From IMG/VR virus record IMGVR_UViG_3300021389_000176, positions 1 to 21,852 of that record: DNA of 21,852 nt. One strand, 5' to 3'. This DNA comes from a virus. Numbering within the stretch: position 1 is the stretch's first letter; each line of letters starts with the position of its first letter. The notes beneath the pieces were generated by a model, which made no database searches, had not been told where the DNA came from, and saw nothing but the letters and a program-made list of their open reading frames with translations. Position numbers and translations under genes: made by a program. Below, piece after piece: positions 1 through 6,995 of the stretch.

Positions 1-84
1 GATAAAGATGTAGTTGGTATGACTGACTTAATCTATATTGTAGAAGATAGAATGGCTGGTGATTATTTTGAAGATGAAAAATAA
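1..84 (+). CDS. C-terminal end of an unidentified upstream gene (partial)
   Basis: An open frame enters at base 1 and ends at TAA 82-84, giving 27 residues that finish in an acidic tail (FEDEK). The start lies outside the window. Too little is visible to name a family. Its direction and short distance (39 bases) to the next gene suggest it belongs to the same late transcription unit. That it is a real gene end rather than chance open sequence is an inference from the uniformly dense + strand coding that follows. Confidence 0.4.
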   Translation, partial: DKDVVGMTDLIYIVEDRMAGDYFEDEK

Positions 85-123
85 AACAACATTTACTTAT
101 GCAAAGGTTATGGTATCTATTCT

Positions 124-498
124 ATGAGACCTCCAGGTGTACCGAACAAGAATAAAAAGTTCTTACTGGCCCGTCTACAGGATATGTATGGTGAGTCATT
201 TCATCCCATTATGAAGATGGCTGAAGCGGCTAGTAAGCTGGACTACATAGCTGAGGAAGAAGGTGATGTTGCTGCCCTGAATGCTGCTGTAAACGCATGG
301 GGTAAGGTTGCTGAATATACTGAGCCAAAGTTAAAGGCTGTAGAGATACGTGCTGACGATGGCGCTGTAGTGGCTATCCAACGTAAACGCTTTGATGGTG
401 GTACTGATGCTATCGAGGCAGAGGTCGTAGAAGTAGACCCAGTAGTAGAAGCAATTATTAATGCCGCTATAGATGATGAAGATGAGGATGAAGAGTAA
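124..498 (+). CDS. Putative small-terminase-like DNA-binding protein
   Basis: This 124-residue protein starts with a proline/basic segment (RPPGVPNKNK, residues 2-11) resembling DNA-binding arms. A helical stretch follows to about residue 70, then a linker, and it ends in a run of Asp/Glu (last 9 residues). Proteins of this size and build lie just upstream of large terminases in many environmental podophages and are candidates for the small subunit that recognises phage DNA for packaging. ATG 124 is the only ATG or GTG start in this frame after the stop at 82-84; a weak AAAGG lies about 16 bases upstream, so initiation may be inefficient. The stop overlaps the next start (TAATG). The TerS role is inferred from position and composition; no diagnostic motif is visible. 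Confidence 0.5.
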   Translation: MRPPGVPNKNKKFLLARLQDMYGESFHPIMKMAEAASKLDYIAEEEGDVAALNAAVNAWGKVAEYTEPKLKAVEIRADDGAVVAIQRKRFDGGTDAIEAEVVEVDPVVEAIINAAIDDEDEDEE

Positions 499-674
499 TG
501 GCTAAAGGCAAGAGCATGGTTCACAAGTTGGACAAAGAGACACGCAAAGAACACTTCCGTAATTGGGATGCTAACGGTAACGGTGGCAAGGGTGATGGCA
601 GCCGCACATCGACTCCTGAGACACGCGAGAAATTCAAAAGTGGCTATGATGCAATCGACTGGAGCAAGAAATGA
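498..674 (+). CDS. Small basic hypothetical protein
   Basis: A 58-residue frame runs from ATG 498 (overlapping the previous stop as TAATG) to TGA 672-674 (overlapping the next start as ATGA). The product begins MAKGKSMVHKLDKETR, has a Gly/Asn-rich middle (NWDANGNGGKGDG) and ends DAIDWSKK. It is rich in Lys and Arg and has no membrane segment. Junction overlaps on both sides, which are typical of translationally coupled phage genes, are the main evidence that it is real despite its length. I do not recognise a characterised family. A role in packaging or head assembly is suggested only by its place among packaging genes. Confidence 0.7.
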   Translation: MAKGKSMVHKLDKETRKEHFRNWDANGNGGKGDGSRTSTPETREKFKSGYDAIDWSKK

Positions 675-904
675 AAACCTATATCCATGTCAACCAGCAT
701 AAAATTAAAGCTAACTTAAAGCATAATACTGATGAGCCAGTCATTACTGTTAAGCAGGGAAAGAAGAACACCTACTGCCACAGCGTCCAAATCCTTGGTG
801 ACTCTGTAGTGCGTTATTCTGAAACAAGCAAGCCCATCCTATCCTGTGGTGCGCGAGTCGTTATAGAAACACAAGCTGAGGTCATCACTGAATGCCGACC
901 ATAG
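671..904 (+). CDS. Conserved-type hypothetical protein upstream of terminase
   Basis: A 77-residue protein with alternating hydrophobic and polar residues (VITVKQGKKNTYCHSVQILG, residues 24-43), probably a small all-beta fold. It contains three cysteines and no signal peptide. Small proteins of this type commonly lie immediately before the large terminase in marine podophages, but their function is unknown. The start overlaps the previous stop (ATGA) and the end overlaps the terminase start by 13 bases, so translation is probably coupled. Its position suggests a packaging-related or regulatory job; no catalytic motif is visible. Confidence 0.7.
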   Translation: MKTYIHVNQHKIKANLKHNTDEPVITVKQGKKNTYCHSVQILGDSVVRYSETSKPILSCGARVVIETQAEVITECRP

Positions 905-2352
905 AATACTGCATGGGGCCGCAAGGACAAGTCCTACAAGATTACGCTGACTGCCGCTCTCAGAACTCCTTCATTATGGGGCCACTGGGTTCAGGCAAGA
1001 CTGTCCAAACCATCCTCAAGCTATTCGACTTGATGACCGAACAAAAGCCAGTAATGACCCCTGGACATAAGAACTATGGTGTCCGACTGTCCCGCATCAT
1101 TGCCTGTCGAAACACCTACTCCGAATTGTTCTCCACCACCATTAAAGACTGGCTAGAAATCCATGAAGACCTTGGCCCATTCCGTCAGGGTAACAAAGAA
1201 CCACCTACCCATTACATCAACTTTCGTTTAGAAGATGGCACCTCAGTTAAGTCAGAGGTCATATTCATCGCTTTTGACCGCCCTGAGCACGTTAAGAAGG
1301 CCAGGGGTATCCAGTGTACATGGGTGTGGCTAAACGAGACGAAAGAGCATTCTAAGGCCGTTCTCGATATGCTTGACCTACGTCATGGTCGCTATCCTTC
1401 CCCCAAGGAGGGAATCAAACCTACGCATCACGGTGTGCTAGGTGACAGTAACGCCCCCGACGAAGACCACTGGTACTACAAGCTGGCAGAAATTGAGCGT
1501 CCTGAAGGCTGGGCATTTCATAGACAACCAGGTGGCGTGTTTAAAGATGGGGAAAATTGGAAGGTAAACGATAAAGCCGAGAACCTGCCTAACCTACCTG
1601 CTAACTATTACAAGCGTGGACTACAGGGTAAAACACATGATTGGATTAAAGTTAATCTTGCTAATGAGTACGGCTTTGTATCTAACGGTAAGCCGGTTCA
1701 CCCAATGTATACGGATAGTGTTCACGCATCCCACATGGACTTCACGCCGTGCAAGGACACTCCTATCATTTTGGGGTTTGACTTTGGCCGTACACCTGCT
1801 TGTGCCTTTCTTCAACGTACTGCTATCGGGCGTTGGATATGCTTTGACGAAATGGTACTTACTGATAGTGGTGCAGTAGACTTTGCGCCTACCCTAAAAC
1901 GTTATATTGAAGACACTTACCCTGATCACAGTTTTAAAGGCTGGGGTGATCCATCTGGTGACAACAAGAATCAGGCCAACAGTGATACGCCATTCCAGAT
2001 TATGCGAGCCGCTGGTATACCCTGTCAACCAACAGCCTCTAATGATCCCCTGAAACGCAGAGCCGCTTTAGAAGTACCCATGAAAGAGATGTGTATGGAT
2101 GGTAAGCCTCGCTTCATTGTCTTGCCCAAAGCCTCTATGATTCGTAAGGGTCTACAGGGTGGCTTCTGTTATCGTCGTGTGCAGACATCAGGCGAACGCT
2201 ACAGTGATCAGCCAGACAAGAATGAATACTCTCACCCAGTGGAGGCCTTAGAGTATGCCCTGCAAGGTGAAGGTGAAGGTCGCTCTGCTCTCCGTCGAGA
2301 TCAGGGTTTCGCAAAACCACACACAGCAAAGGTAAATTTCAGTGTCTTCTAG
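892..2352 (+). CDS. terL: Terminase large subunit (packaging ATPase and nuclease)
   Basis: This is the motor that pumps phage DNA into the prohead through the portal and cuts the concatemer. Residues 30-37 form a Walker A loop (GPLGSGKT). A hydrophobic strand ending in LNET at 147-150 fits Walker B plus the catalytic Glu (E149). The C-terminal nuclease half shows the RNase H-like acidic pattern: GFDFG at 295-299 (D297), GWGDPSGD near D353, and HPVEALEY near E451. At 486 residues it is a compact but complete terminase. ATG 892 lies inside the previous gene, and the stop overlaps the next gene's GTG start. Its place at the head of the structural cluster differs from T7, where terminase (gp19) is near the genome end. 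Confidence 0.95.
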   Translation: MPTIEYCMGPQGQVLQDYADCRSQNSFIMGPLGSGKTVQTILKLFDLMTEQKPVMTPGHKNYGVRLSRIIACRNTYSELFSTTIKDWLEIHEDLGPFRQGNKEPPTHYINFRLEDGTSVKSEVIFIAFDRPEHVKKARGIQCTWVWLNETKEHSKAVLDMLDLRHGRYPSPKEGIKPTHHGVLGDSNAPDEDHWYYKLAEIERPEGWAFHRQPGGVFKDGENWKVNDKAENLPNLPANYYKRGLQGKTHDWIKVNLANEYGFVSNGKPVHPMYTDSVHASHMDFTPCKDTPIILGFDFGRTPACAFLQRTAIGRWICFDEMVLTDSGAVDFAPTLKRYIEDTYPDHSFKGWGDPSGDNKNQANSDTPFQIMRAAGIPCQPTASNDPLKRRAALEVPMKEMCMDGKPRFIVLPKASMIRKGLQGGFCYRRVQTSGERYSDQPDKNEYSHPVEALEYALQGEGEGRSALRRDQGFAKPHTAKVNFSVF

Positions 2353-2695
2353 CAGTCAAAGCGATATGTTTGTAGTATTTACAAGTGATACAGGCCACTG
2401 GTGGTCTAGGTTTATTAGGGAAGACATGGGGCACTGTTATGTTATCGTGCCCTCCAAAGGTAAGTTTATTGTTGCTGGGAAAAATACAGGCAAGTATGAG
2501 CTGTATAATGTAGACTCAATAAATGATATAATTGGGGCCAACGATATAACAGTCGGTTATAAGCAAGAAAAAACTAGCATTAACTTGTTTGCACTCAACA
2601 CTTGTGTTGGCAATGTTAAGCAGATGCTGGGCATTAAGAAGCCATTCATCTGGACTCCATATCAACTATACAAACATATAAAGCATACGAGGTAA
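2342..2695 (+). CDS. Small protein with His...Cys layout, possible permuted papain-like enzyme
   Basis: The 117-residue product has a His on a predicted strand (GHCYVI, H31) and, 57 residues later, a Cys at the start of a predicted helix (NTCVGNVKQMLGI, C88), followed by TPYQLYKHIK. The order strand-His then helix-Cys is that of circularly permuted NlpC/P60 (LRAT-like) proteins, where the Cys follows an Asn. Related small ORFs with a CV..VK..LGI...TP.QLY signature occur beside packaging genes of phages; their biochemical role is not established to my knowledge. GTG 2342 has AAAGGT at 2328-2333 and overlaps the terminase end; ATG 2366 (residue 9) is an alternative start without a clear ribosome site. 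The enzymatic call is inference. Confidence 0.6.
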   Translation: MSSSSQSDMFVVFTSDTGHWWSRFIREDMGHCYVIVPSKGKFIVAGKNTGKYELYNVDSINDIIGANDITVGYKQEKTSINLFALNTCVGNVKQMLGIKKPFIWTPYQLYKHIKHTR

Positions 2696-2699
2696 TACT

Positions 2700-3044
2700 A
2701 TGGGTGGCTCAGCAGACGCACCAAAAAAAACGGCAGAGCAAGTGGCAATGGAAAAACGACAGCGTTCTGCATTGCAAGAAGAAGCAGCGGCAAGCGAGCG
2801 TAGGTTAAAAGCTATAGCGCAAAAGAAAATAGGCAAAGCATCTTTGCTTGGAATGCCCATACAACAAGCTGAAGCTCCTGCTGGCCCAACAACTACACCA
2901 GGTTATATGCAAACTTCAGGTGGACAAGTTGAAAGCCTAGGGACAAAAGCAATGGGAAGAAGCCTAGGGAAAAAAGCCGCCAAGATGGGAAAAAGCCTAG
3001 GGAAAAAAGCCGCCAAGAAAAGTATTATTGGAGGACTCTTTTAA
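2700..3044 (+). CDS. Lys/Ala-rich small virion-type protein with C-terminal tandem repeat
   Basis: A 114-residue protein. The N-terminal part (about 5-50) is a charged, probably coiled-coil helix rich in Lys, Glu, Gln and Ala. The middle is a Pro/Thr/Gly linker. The C-terminus is strongly basic, with two 11-residue repeats (MGRSLGKKAAK and MGKSLGKKAAK, residues 85-106) before SIIGGLF. It lies immediately before the portal gene, the same place as T7 gp7.3, another small Lys-rich virion protein, but I see no direct sequence match. A virion or tail-assembly role is inferred from position and composition. The stop overlaps the portal start (TAATG). Confidence 0.6.
   Translation: MGGSADAPKKTAEQVAMEKRQRSALQEEAAASERRLKAIAQKKIGKASLLGMPIQQAEAPAGPTTTPGYMQTSGGQVESLGTKAMGRSLGKKAAKMGKSLGKKAAKKSIIGGLF
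2952..3017 (+). repeat. 33-bp tandem duplication inside a coding sequence
   Basis: Two adjacent 33-base copies (2952-2984 and 2985-3017) differ at one base (AGA versus AAA, Arg to Lys). They are in frame and encode 11 residues each. The near-identity implies a recent slippage-type duplication. Confidence 0.95.
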
Positions 3045-4630
3045 TGCAATTGCCAAAAGAGCTTGGATCACTAAAAGATTTAAAAAACCGAGAAGCTAAA
3101 GCATTTGAGGTGGCCCTGCAATGGCACAGTACACTTGATGATGTTTACGAATACTTTTTGCCAAACCGAAACTTATTTCAAGATTATGCTCCAGGTCAAA
3201 AGAAGATGGATCGCATCTTTGACTCTACTGCACTTGAGGCAATCCAACAGGGCGCTAGTAAACTGCAAGAAAACATTGCTCCTATCTGGTCACGCTGGGC
3301 TACCTTTGAGCCATCTGATCAGGTTGTTAAGCAGCTTGAAGAAGGTAACTTTGATGTCAGCCTACAAGACATACAGGGCAACTTGCATATTCAGGCAGAA
3401 GTTATCTTTGATTACATTAACCGATCTAACTTTGCTACTCAGTTTTATGAGCACGCACTTGATTTGTTAGTAGGCACAGGCACTTTGCGCATTGATGAAG
3501 ATCAAAGCGATGAGATGCCCATCATCTTTAATGCTATTCCACAGAAGGGGATTGCTTTTGAAGAAGGCCCACACGGAAGCATCGAAACACATTGGCGTAG
3601 ATTTAAAGTTAAAGCTCGTAACCTTGAGCGTCAATGGCCTGGATTTAAGCCCTCTGAAAAAATAAAAGATGTTATTGCAAAAAGCCCAGAAGCTGATGTT
3701 GATATTAGCGAGGGCGTTGTCTATATGCCCAAATCTAAAACCTACTATGGCTGTGTATGGGTAGGCAAAGAAGATCGCATTAGTTGGATGGAAGACTTTG
3801 GCACGTCCAGCCCTTGGGTTACAGGTCGTTATAGTAAGGTAGCTGGTGAGATTAGAGGCCGTGGCCCAGCACTACAGGCACTCCCTGATGTGCGCTCACT
3901 CAACAAGGCCAAAGAGTTTGTACTCCAGAAGGCCGCTATTGATTTAGCAGGTATGTACACTGCTACCGATGATGGCGTAACTAACCCCTACAATTTGAAT
4001 ATAAGCCCAGGCATTGTTATTCCAGTTGGTTCTAACAACAGCAGCAACCCTTCTATTCAACGCCTAGATACAGGTTCTAATTTACAGTTGGCACAGTTTG
4101 AAATCAATGAGCTACAGATGTCGATCAAGAAGGCCCTATTCAACGATCTTCGTGATCCTACTGGTGCTGTTCGATCCGCCACTGAGGTTGCCATCGAGTC
4201 GCGTGAATTGGCTAAACGCATCGGCTCTGCCTTCGGCAGATTACAGACCGAAGTATTGATCCCTATCATTAAGCGCGTAGCTGCTATACTTACACGCAGA
4301 GGCATCATTACACCTATCGAGCTAGATGGTCGCCAGGTCGCTATTAAGTTTACTTCTCCACTTGCCAGGGCGCAGGACGGTGAAGACATCCTTAACGTAC
4401 AACAAGCTGTTCAGTTTGTACTTCAGAATGCTGGCCCAGATCAAGCCAAGATTGGCTTTAAGCTAGAAGACTTTGGAACCTGGGTTGCAGAGAAGACTGG
4501 TATGCCTGCTGAGTTGGTGCGAAGTGATATTGAAAAACAACAAGTAATTCAGGCCGGTGCTCAGGCTGCACAACAAGGCATGGATACTCAGGGCCAACCG
4601 CCTGTTGATCAGGGACAAACTGCTATATGA
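3044..4630 (+). CDS. Portal protein (T7 gp8-type head-tail connector)
   Basis: The portal forms the dodecameric ring at one capsid vertex through which DNA is packaged and ejected, and to which terminase and then the tail adaptor dock. The 528-residue length is close to T7 gp8 (536). Family-like features include an early segment with YEYFLPNRN and DSTALEAIQQGASKLQENIAP (residues about 30-83), a central GRYSKVAGEIRGRGPALQALPDVRSLNKAKE stretch (about 260-295), and the helical region with PTGAVRSATEVAIESRELAKRIG near 370-395, typical of head-to-tail connector proteins. The C-terminal tail is Gln/Ala/Gly-rich. The start overlaps the previous stop (TAATG) and the end overlaps the next start (ATGA). 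Confidence 0.93.
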   Translation: MQLPKELGSLKDLKNREAKAFEVALQWHSTLDDVYEYFLPNRNLFQDYAPGQKKMDRIFDSTALEAIQQGASKLQENIAPIWSRWATFEPSDQVVKQLEEGNFDVSLQDIQGNLHIQAEVIFDYINRSNFATQFYEHALDLLVGTGTLRIDEDQSDEMPIIFNAIPQKGIAFEEGPHGSIETHWRRFKVKARNLERQWPGFKPSEKIKDVIAKSPEADVDISEGVVYMPKSKTYYGCVWVGKEDRISWMEDFGTSSPWVTGRYSKVAGEIRGRGPALQALPDVRSLNKAKEFVLQKAAIDLAGMYTATDDGVTNPYNLNISPGIVIPVGSNNSSNPSIQRLDTGSNLQLAQFEINELQMSIKKALFNDLRDPTGAVRSATEVAIESRELAKRIGSAFGRLQTEVLIPIIKRVAAILTRRGIITPIELDGRQVAIKFTSPLARAQDGEDILNVQQAVQFVLQNAGPDQAKIGFKLEDFGTWVAEKTGMPAELVRSDIEKQQVIQAGAQAAQQGMDTQGQPPVDQGQTAI

Positions 4631-4911
4631 GTTGGGATACAATTAATACTACGGCTGTCAATGCAGAAGGTGCAAAGGCAGCTAACGCCAAACAAAGAAA
4701 GGCTGCTGCTGAATTGGCTCAGGCTTATAACGAATGCTTCGCAGGTGTTGGTGGCAAACGTGTGCTTGAGGATATTACGCAGCGGTTTATCTTTAACAAT
4801 GACACTCCTTTTAGTGCCTCCAATGTTGATTATGAGGCCGCTTACCATAACGGTGAGGCTGGAGTTGTTAAATTTATTATCAACCAAATGCAACAAGCTA
4901 AAATACTGTAA
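4627..4911 (+). CDS. Bbp19-like accessory head protein
   Basis: This 94-residue helical protein has the pattern of the Bbp19-like phage family: an F-x-x-V-x-G-x-R-V-L segment (CFAGVGGKRVL, about 38-48), then FNNDTPFSASNVDYEAAYHNGEAGVVKFI near the C-terminus. Members lie between portal and scaffold or capsid genes in many podophages; their molecular role is not well defined. The ATG overlaps the portal stop (ATGA), indicating translational coupling. The scaffold gene follows after a 9-base gap. Confidence 0.65.
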   Translation: MSWDTINTTAVNAEGAKAANAKQRKAAAELAQAYNECFAGVGGKRVLEDITQRFIFNNDTPFSASNVDYEAAYHNGEAGVVKFIINQMQQAKIL

Positions 4912-4920
4912 GGAATAATT

Positions 4921-5658
4921 ATGATTGATGAACAGGCCGCAGAAGAAACAACAACAAGCGAAACCCTGTTAGATGCAAGTGCCCCTGAGTTAAGCGAGGG
5001 TGAATACTTTTTATCTGATGGTATCAAGGGTTCCGGCGAGACACCCGAATGGTACAAAGGCGACAAGTATAAGTCTGTCGCTGAACAAGCCAAAGCCTAT
5101 ACTGAACTAGAAAAAAAGTTCGGTGGTTTTACTGGCGCACCAAAAGATGGCTATGCTGGCCCAGAAGGAATTGAGTCTGACGATGCCTTACTGCAAGAGC
5201 TAACTGAGTTTGCAAGCAAAACCAACATGAGCCAAGAAGCATTTGGTGAAGCGTGGGAATTGTTGTCAGCACAGGGTGAAGCAGTAGAAGCTGTAACGCA
5301 GGAACAAGAGATTGCACGGTTAGGTGATAATGCTGGTGAGCGCATTAAGAATGTTGAGGGCTATCTAAAGAACAACTTAGATGCTGCTGACTACGAAGTG
5401 GTTCGTGATCTTGTTACTGATGCCAAATCTATTGAGCTGGTAGAGTATTTGGTTCGTGCCACTGCACCTACTAAGCTACCAATTGATGGTGGACAGCATC
5501 CTACTGGCATGACTTGGAGCGATATTGAATCTCAGATGTTTATGAAGAACGAGAATGGGCAGCTACTTCGTAGTATTGATGCCTCTCACGAAGCCAAAAT
5601 CCAGAAGATGATGCAGGAATTTGGTGGCGATAAGGCTCATACCCGCACGTTTGGTTGA
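4921..5658 (+). CDS. Scaffolding (capsid assembly) protein, T7 gp9-type
   Basis: Scaffold proteins template prohead assembly around the portal and leave before or during packaging. The 245-residue product is acidic. It begins with a disordered Glu/Thr-rich segment, then carries a typical podophage scaffold stretch (WYKGDKYKSVAEQAKAYTELEKKFG, about 44-68, followed by PKDGYAGPEG). A long, largely helical region follows, and the end (about 195-245) has TGMTWSDIESQM and KMMQEFGG. The position immediately before the major capsid gene supports the call. The ATG is preceded by AAGGAA at a good distance. Confidence 0.85.
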   Translation: MIDEQAAEETTTSETLLDASAPELSEGEYFLSDGIKGSGETPEWYKGDKYKSVAEQAKAYTELEKKFGGFTGAPKDGYAGPEGIESDDALLQELTEFASKTNMSQEAFGEAWELLSAQGEAVEAVTQEQEIARLGDNAGERIKNVEGYLKNNLDAADYEVVRDLVTDAKSIELVEYLVRATAPTKLPIDGGQHPTGMTWSDIESQMFMKNENGQLLRSIDASHEAKIQKMMQEFGGDKAHTRTFG

Positions 5659-5683
5659 GTTTATGGGGTGAAAGGTGTATAAT
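5655..5683 (+). promoter_or_regulatory. Candidate sigma-70-like promoter before the capsid gene
   Basis: TTGAGT (5655-5660) and a perfect TATAAT (5678-5683) are separated by 17 bases, the optimal spacing. The -35 overlaps the scaffold stop codon. A transcript would start near 5690 and carry a leader of about 125 bases before the capsid ATG. The caveat is that TATAAT sits in the loop region of the hairpin at 5665-5701, so one of the two readings may be accidental. Confidence 0.45.
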
Positions 5684-5709
5684 CGGCACACTGGACACCC
5701 CTTTCTATT
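5665..5709 (+). terminator. Possible weak terminator or regulatory hairpin after the scaffold gene
   Basis: GGGGTG (5665-5670) pairs with CACCCC (5696-5701), and inside it GTGT (5675-5678) pairs with ACAC (5688-5691), with 4-base internal loops. The tract that follows (TTTCTATT, 5702-5709) is only moderately T-rich, so termination may be partial. A hairpin here could also act as an mRNA 3' or 5' boundary. Confidence 0.45.
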
Positions 5710-5713
5710 AAGG

Positions 5714-5754
5714 CCCAGTAAATTTAGGTTGAATGCTGACCAAGTTTACTCGGG
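5714..5754 (+). promoter_or_regulatory. Long stem-loop in the leader of the capsid gene
   Basis: CCC-AGTAAA (5714-5722) pairs with TTTACT-C-GGG (5745-5754, one bulged C at 5751). The stem continues as TTT with AAG, then after a bulged A as GGTT (5727-5730) with GACC (5738-5741), leaving a 7-base loop. That is about 16 base pairs with two bulges. No T tract follows, so it is not a terminator; mRNA stabilisation or a processing site is a plausible role. An AU-rich stretch and a strong GAGGA ribosome site (5804-5808) follow. Confidence 0.55.
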
Positions 5755-5815
5755 TACTCAGCTAAAACCTTGAAAAACTTTTTATTATTTATTACTCTTT
5801 TTCGAGGAAATCATT

Positions 5816-6649
5816 ATGAGTAAAGTATTATCATCCGTAGCGGTAACGGAGTTTGACAGCATGGTCAAGCACGCATACCAAAACGCTGGCCTTTTGAAAG
5901 GCGCTGTAACTGTACGAAACAACGTAGTAGGTGACACCTACAAATTCCGTAACATGGGTAAGGGTCTAGCTAACCAGAAGTCTACTTCTGATCTAGTAAC
6001 TCCTATGGACATCACTCACGGCTTCGCAACTGCAACTCTGTCTAACTGGAATGCTCCAGAGTACACAGATATGTTTGACGCTGCCACTGTAAACTTTGAC
6101 GAGAAGCAAGAACTAGCAAGCACCATCGCAAGCTCTTTGGGTCGTCGTTCTGACCAGCTCGTTATCGACGCTATGGACGCAGAAACTACTTATGCTGCTA
6201 CTGTTGCTGCGGGCGGCACTAACTTGACTACTGCTAAGGTTATTGATGCTCAGGTTGCTCTCCGCGCTCAAGGCGTTCCTAACTCTAACCTGTATGCTGC
6301 TATCAATGCTCAGGGTCTGGGTGGTCTGCTGAACCAAGAAGAAATCACTTCTTCTGACTACAACAATGTTAAAGCTCTGGTCAACGGTGACGTTGATACT
6401 TTCGGTGGCTTTAAGTTCGTAGTTATCGAAGATCGTGCTGAAGGTGGTCTGACTGAAGCAGCTAACATCGTTGATTCATACTTCTTCTCTCAGGACGCTG
6501 TTGGTCTTGCAATCGGTATCGACATCAAGACTGACGTTGATTGGATTGCTGATCGCACTTCTTGGTTGTGTAACGGTATGCTAAAAGCTGGCGCTGTTTC
6601 TCGTGACGGTCTTGGTATCGTTAAAGTTCAATACGACAAAACTGCATAA
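5816..6649 (+). CDS. Major capsid protein
   Basis: The 277-residue protein forms the icosahedral shell. It starts MSKVLSSVAVTEFDSMVKHAYQ and contains VGDTYKFRNMGKG, DITHGFATATLSNWNAPEYTDMFDAATVNFDEKQELA (about 66-102) and LGRRSDQLVIDAMDA. This is the pattern of a podophage capsid family (Phage_capsid_2-like, HK97 fold expected). Codon use is more biased than in the neighbours (mostly GGT, CGT, AAC, GAC), as expected for the most highly expressed virion gene. ATG 5816 has a GAGGA ribosome site 7 bases upstream behind an AU-rich, probably unstructured segment. The scaffold gene before it and tail genes after it fit the role. The family name is from memory of sequence pattern, not a search. Confidence 0.88.
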   Translation: MSKVLSSVAVTEFDSMVKHAYQNAGLLKGAVTVRNNVVGDTYKFRNMGKGLANQKSTSDLVTPMDITHGFATATLSNWNAPEYTDMFDAATVNFDEKQELASTIASSLGRRSDQLVIDAMDAETTYAATVAAGGTNLTTAKVIDAQVALRAQGVPNSNLYAAINAQGLGGLLNQEEITSSDYNNVKALVNGDVDTFGGFKFVVIEDRAEGGLTEAANIVDSYFFSQDAVGLAIGIDIKTDVDWIADRTSWLCNGMLKAGAVSRDGLGIVKVQYDKTA

Positions 6650-6660
6650 GGAATATTATC

Positions 6661-6936
6661 ATGGCTTTTGAAAGACAAGGTTTATCAAGAATTGGAGGTG
6701 CTGGTACTGGTGGCACTTTATGGATGTATAATGCTTCTGAAGCTCCTGACAATGCTGCTGGCCCAGTCCTGCAACTTGTTAGCTACTTTGATGAAGCAGC
6801 AGATGTTCTACAAAAGGGTGATCAGATCAATGTTACTCGCGAAGTAGGCACAGCTTACTTGCACATCACCTATGTTCGATCAGTTAGTGAGGCAGGCGTT
6901 GTTACTACAGCGGCTGGAACAACCATCACTGATTAA
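6661..6936 (+). CDS. Small beta-rich protein after the capsid gene, possible decoration protein
   Basis: A 91-residue protein, Gly- and Thr-rich, with a likely beta-sandwich pattern (YFDEAADVLQKGDQINVT, about 42-59, then strands to the C-terminus). Short proteins with a YF.DA...L..GD..... motif sit between capsid and tail adaptor genes in many marine podophages. They may decorate the shell, but I know of no firm function. An AAGGAA ribosome site lies upstream, 11 bases after the capsid stop, and a strong terminator follows, so this and the capsid gene probably form the end of one highly expressed transcript. Confidence 0.6.
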   Translation: MAFERQGLSRIGGAGTGGTLWMYNASEAPDNAAGPVLQLVSYFDEAADVLQKGDQINVTREVGTAYLHITYVRSVSEAGVVTTAAGTTITD

Positions 6937-6951
6937 GTAGTAAAACTGAAT

Positions 6952-6978
6952 GGGGCTGCTCCGGTGGCCCCTTTCTTT
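6952..6978 (+). terminator. Rho-independent terminator after the capsid module
   Basis: GGGGCTGC (6952-6959) pairs with GTGGCCCC (6964-6971): eight pairs including two G-U wobbles, closing a TCCG tetraloop. A T-rich tract TTTCTTT (6972-6978) follows directly. It stands in the same relative place as the T7 terminator that follows the capsid gene, and would reduce transcription into the tail genes. Confidence 0.88.
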
Positions 6979-6995
6979 ACATATAAAGGTTTTTT

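Noticed and set aside
5112-5118. A-AAA-AAG slippery heptamer in frame in the scaffold gene
   Set aside because: It fits the -1 frameshift pattern, but the shifted frame ends after about 18 codons, no strong stem follows, and the bases encode the family-typical ELEKKFG, so coincidence is likelier.
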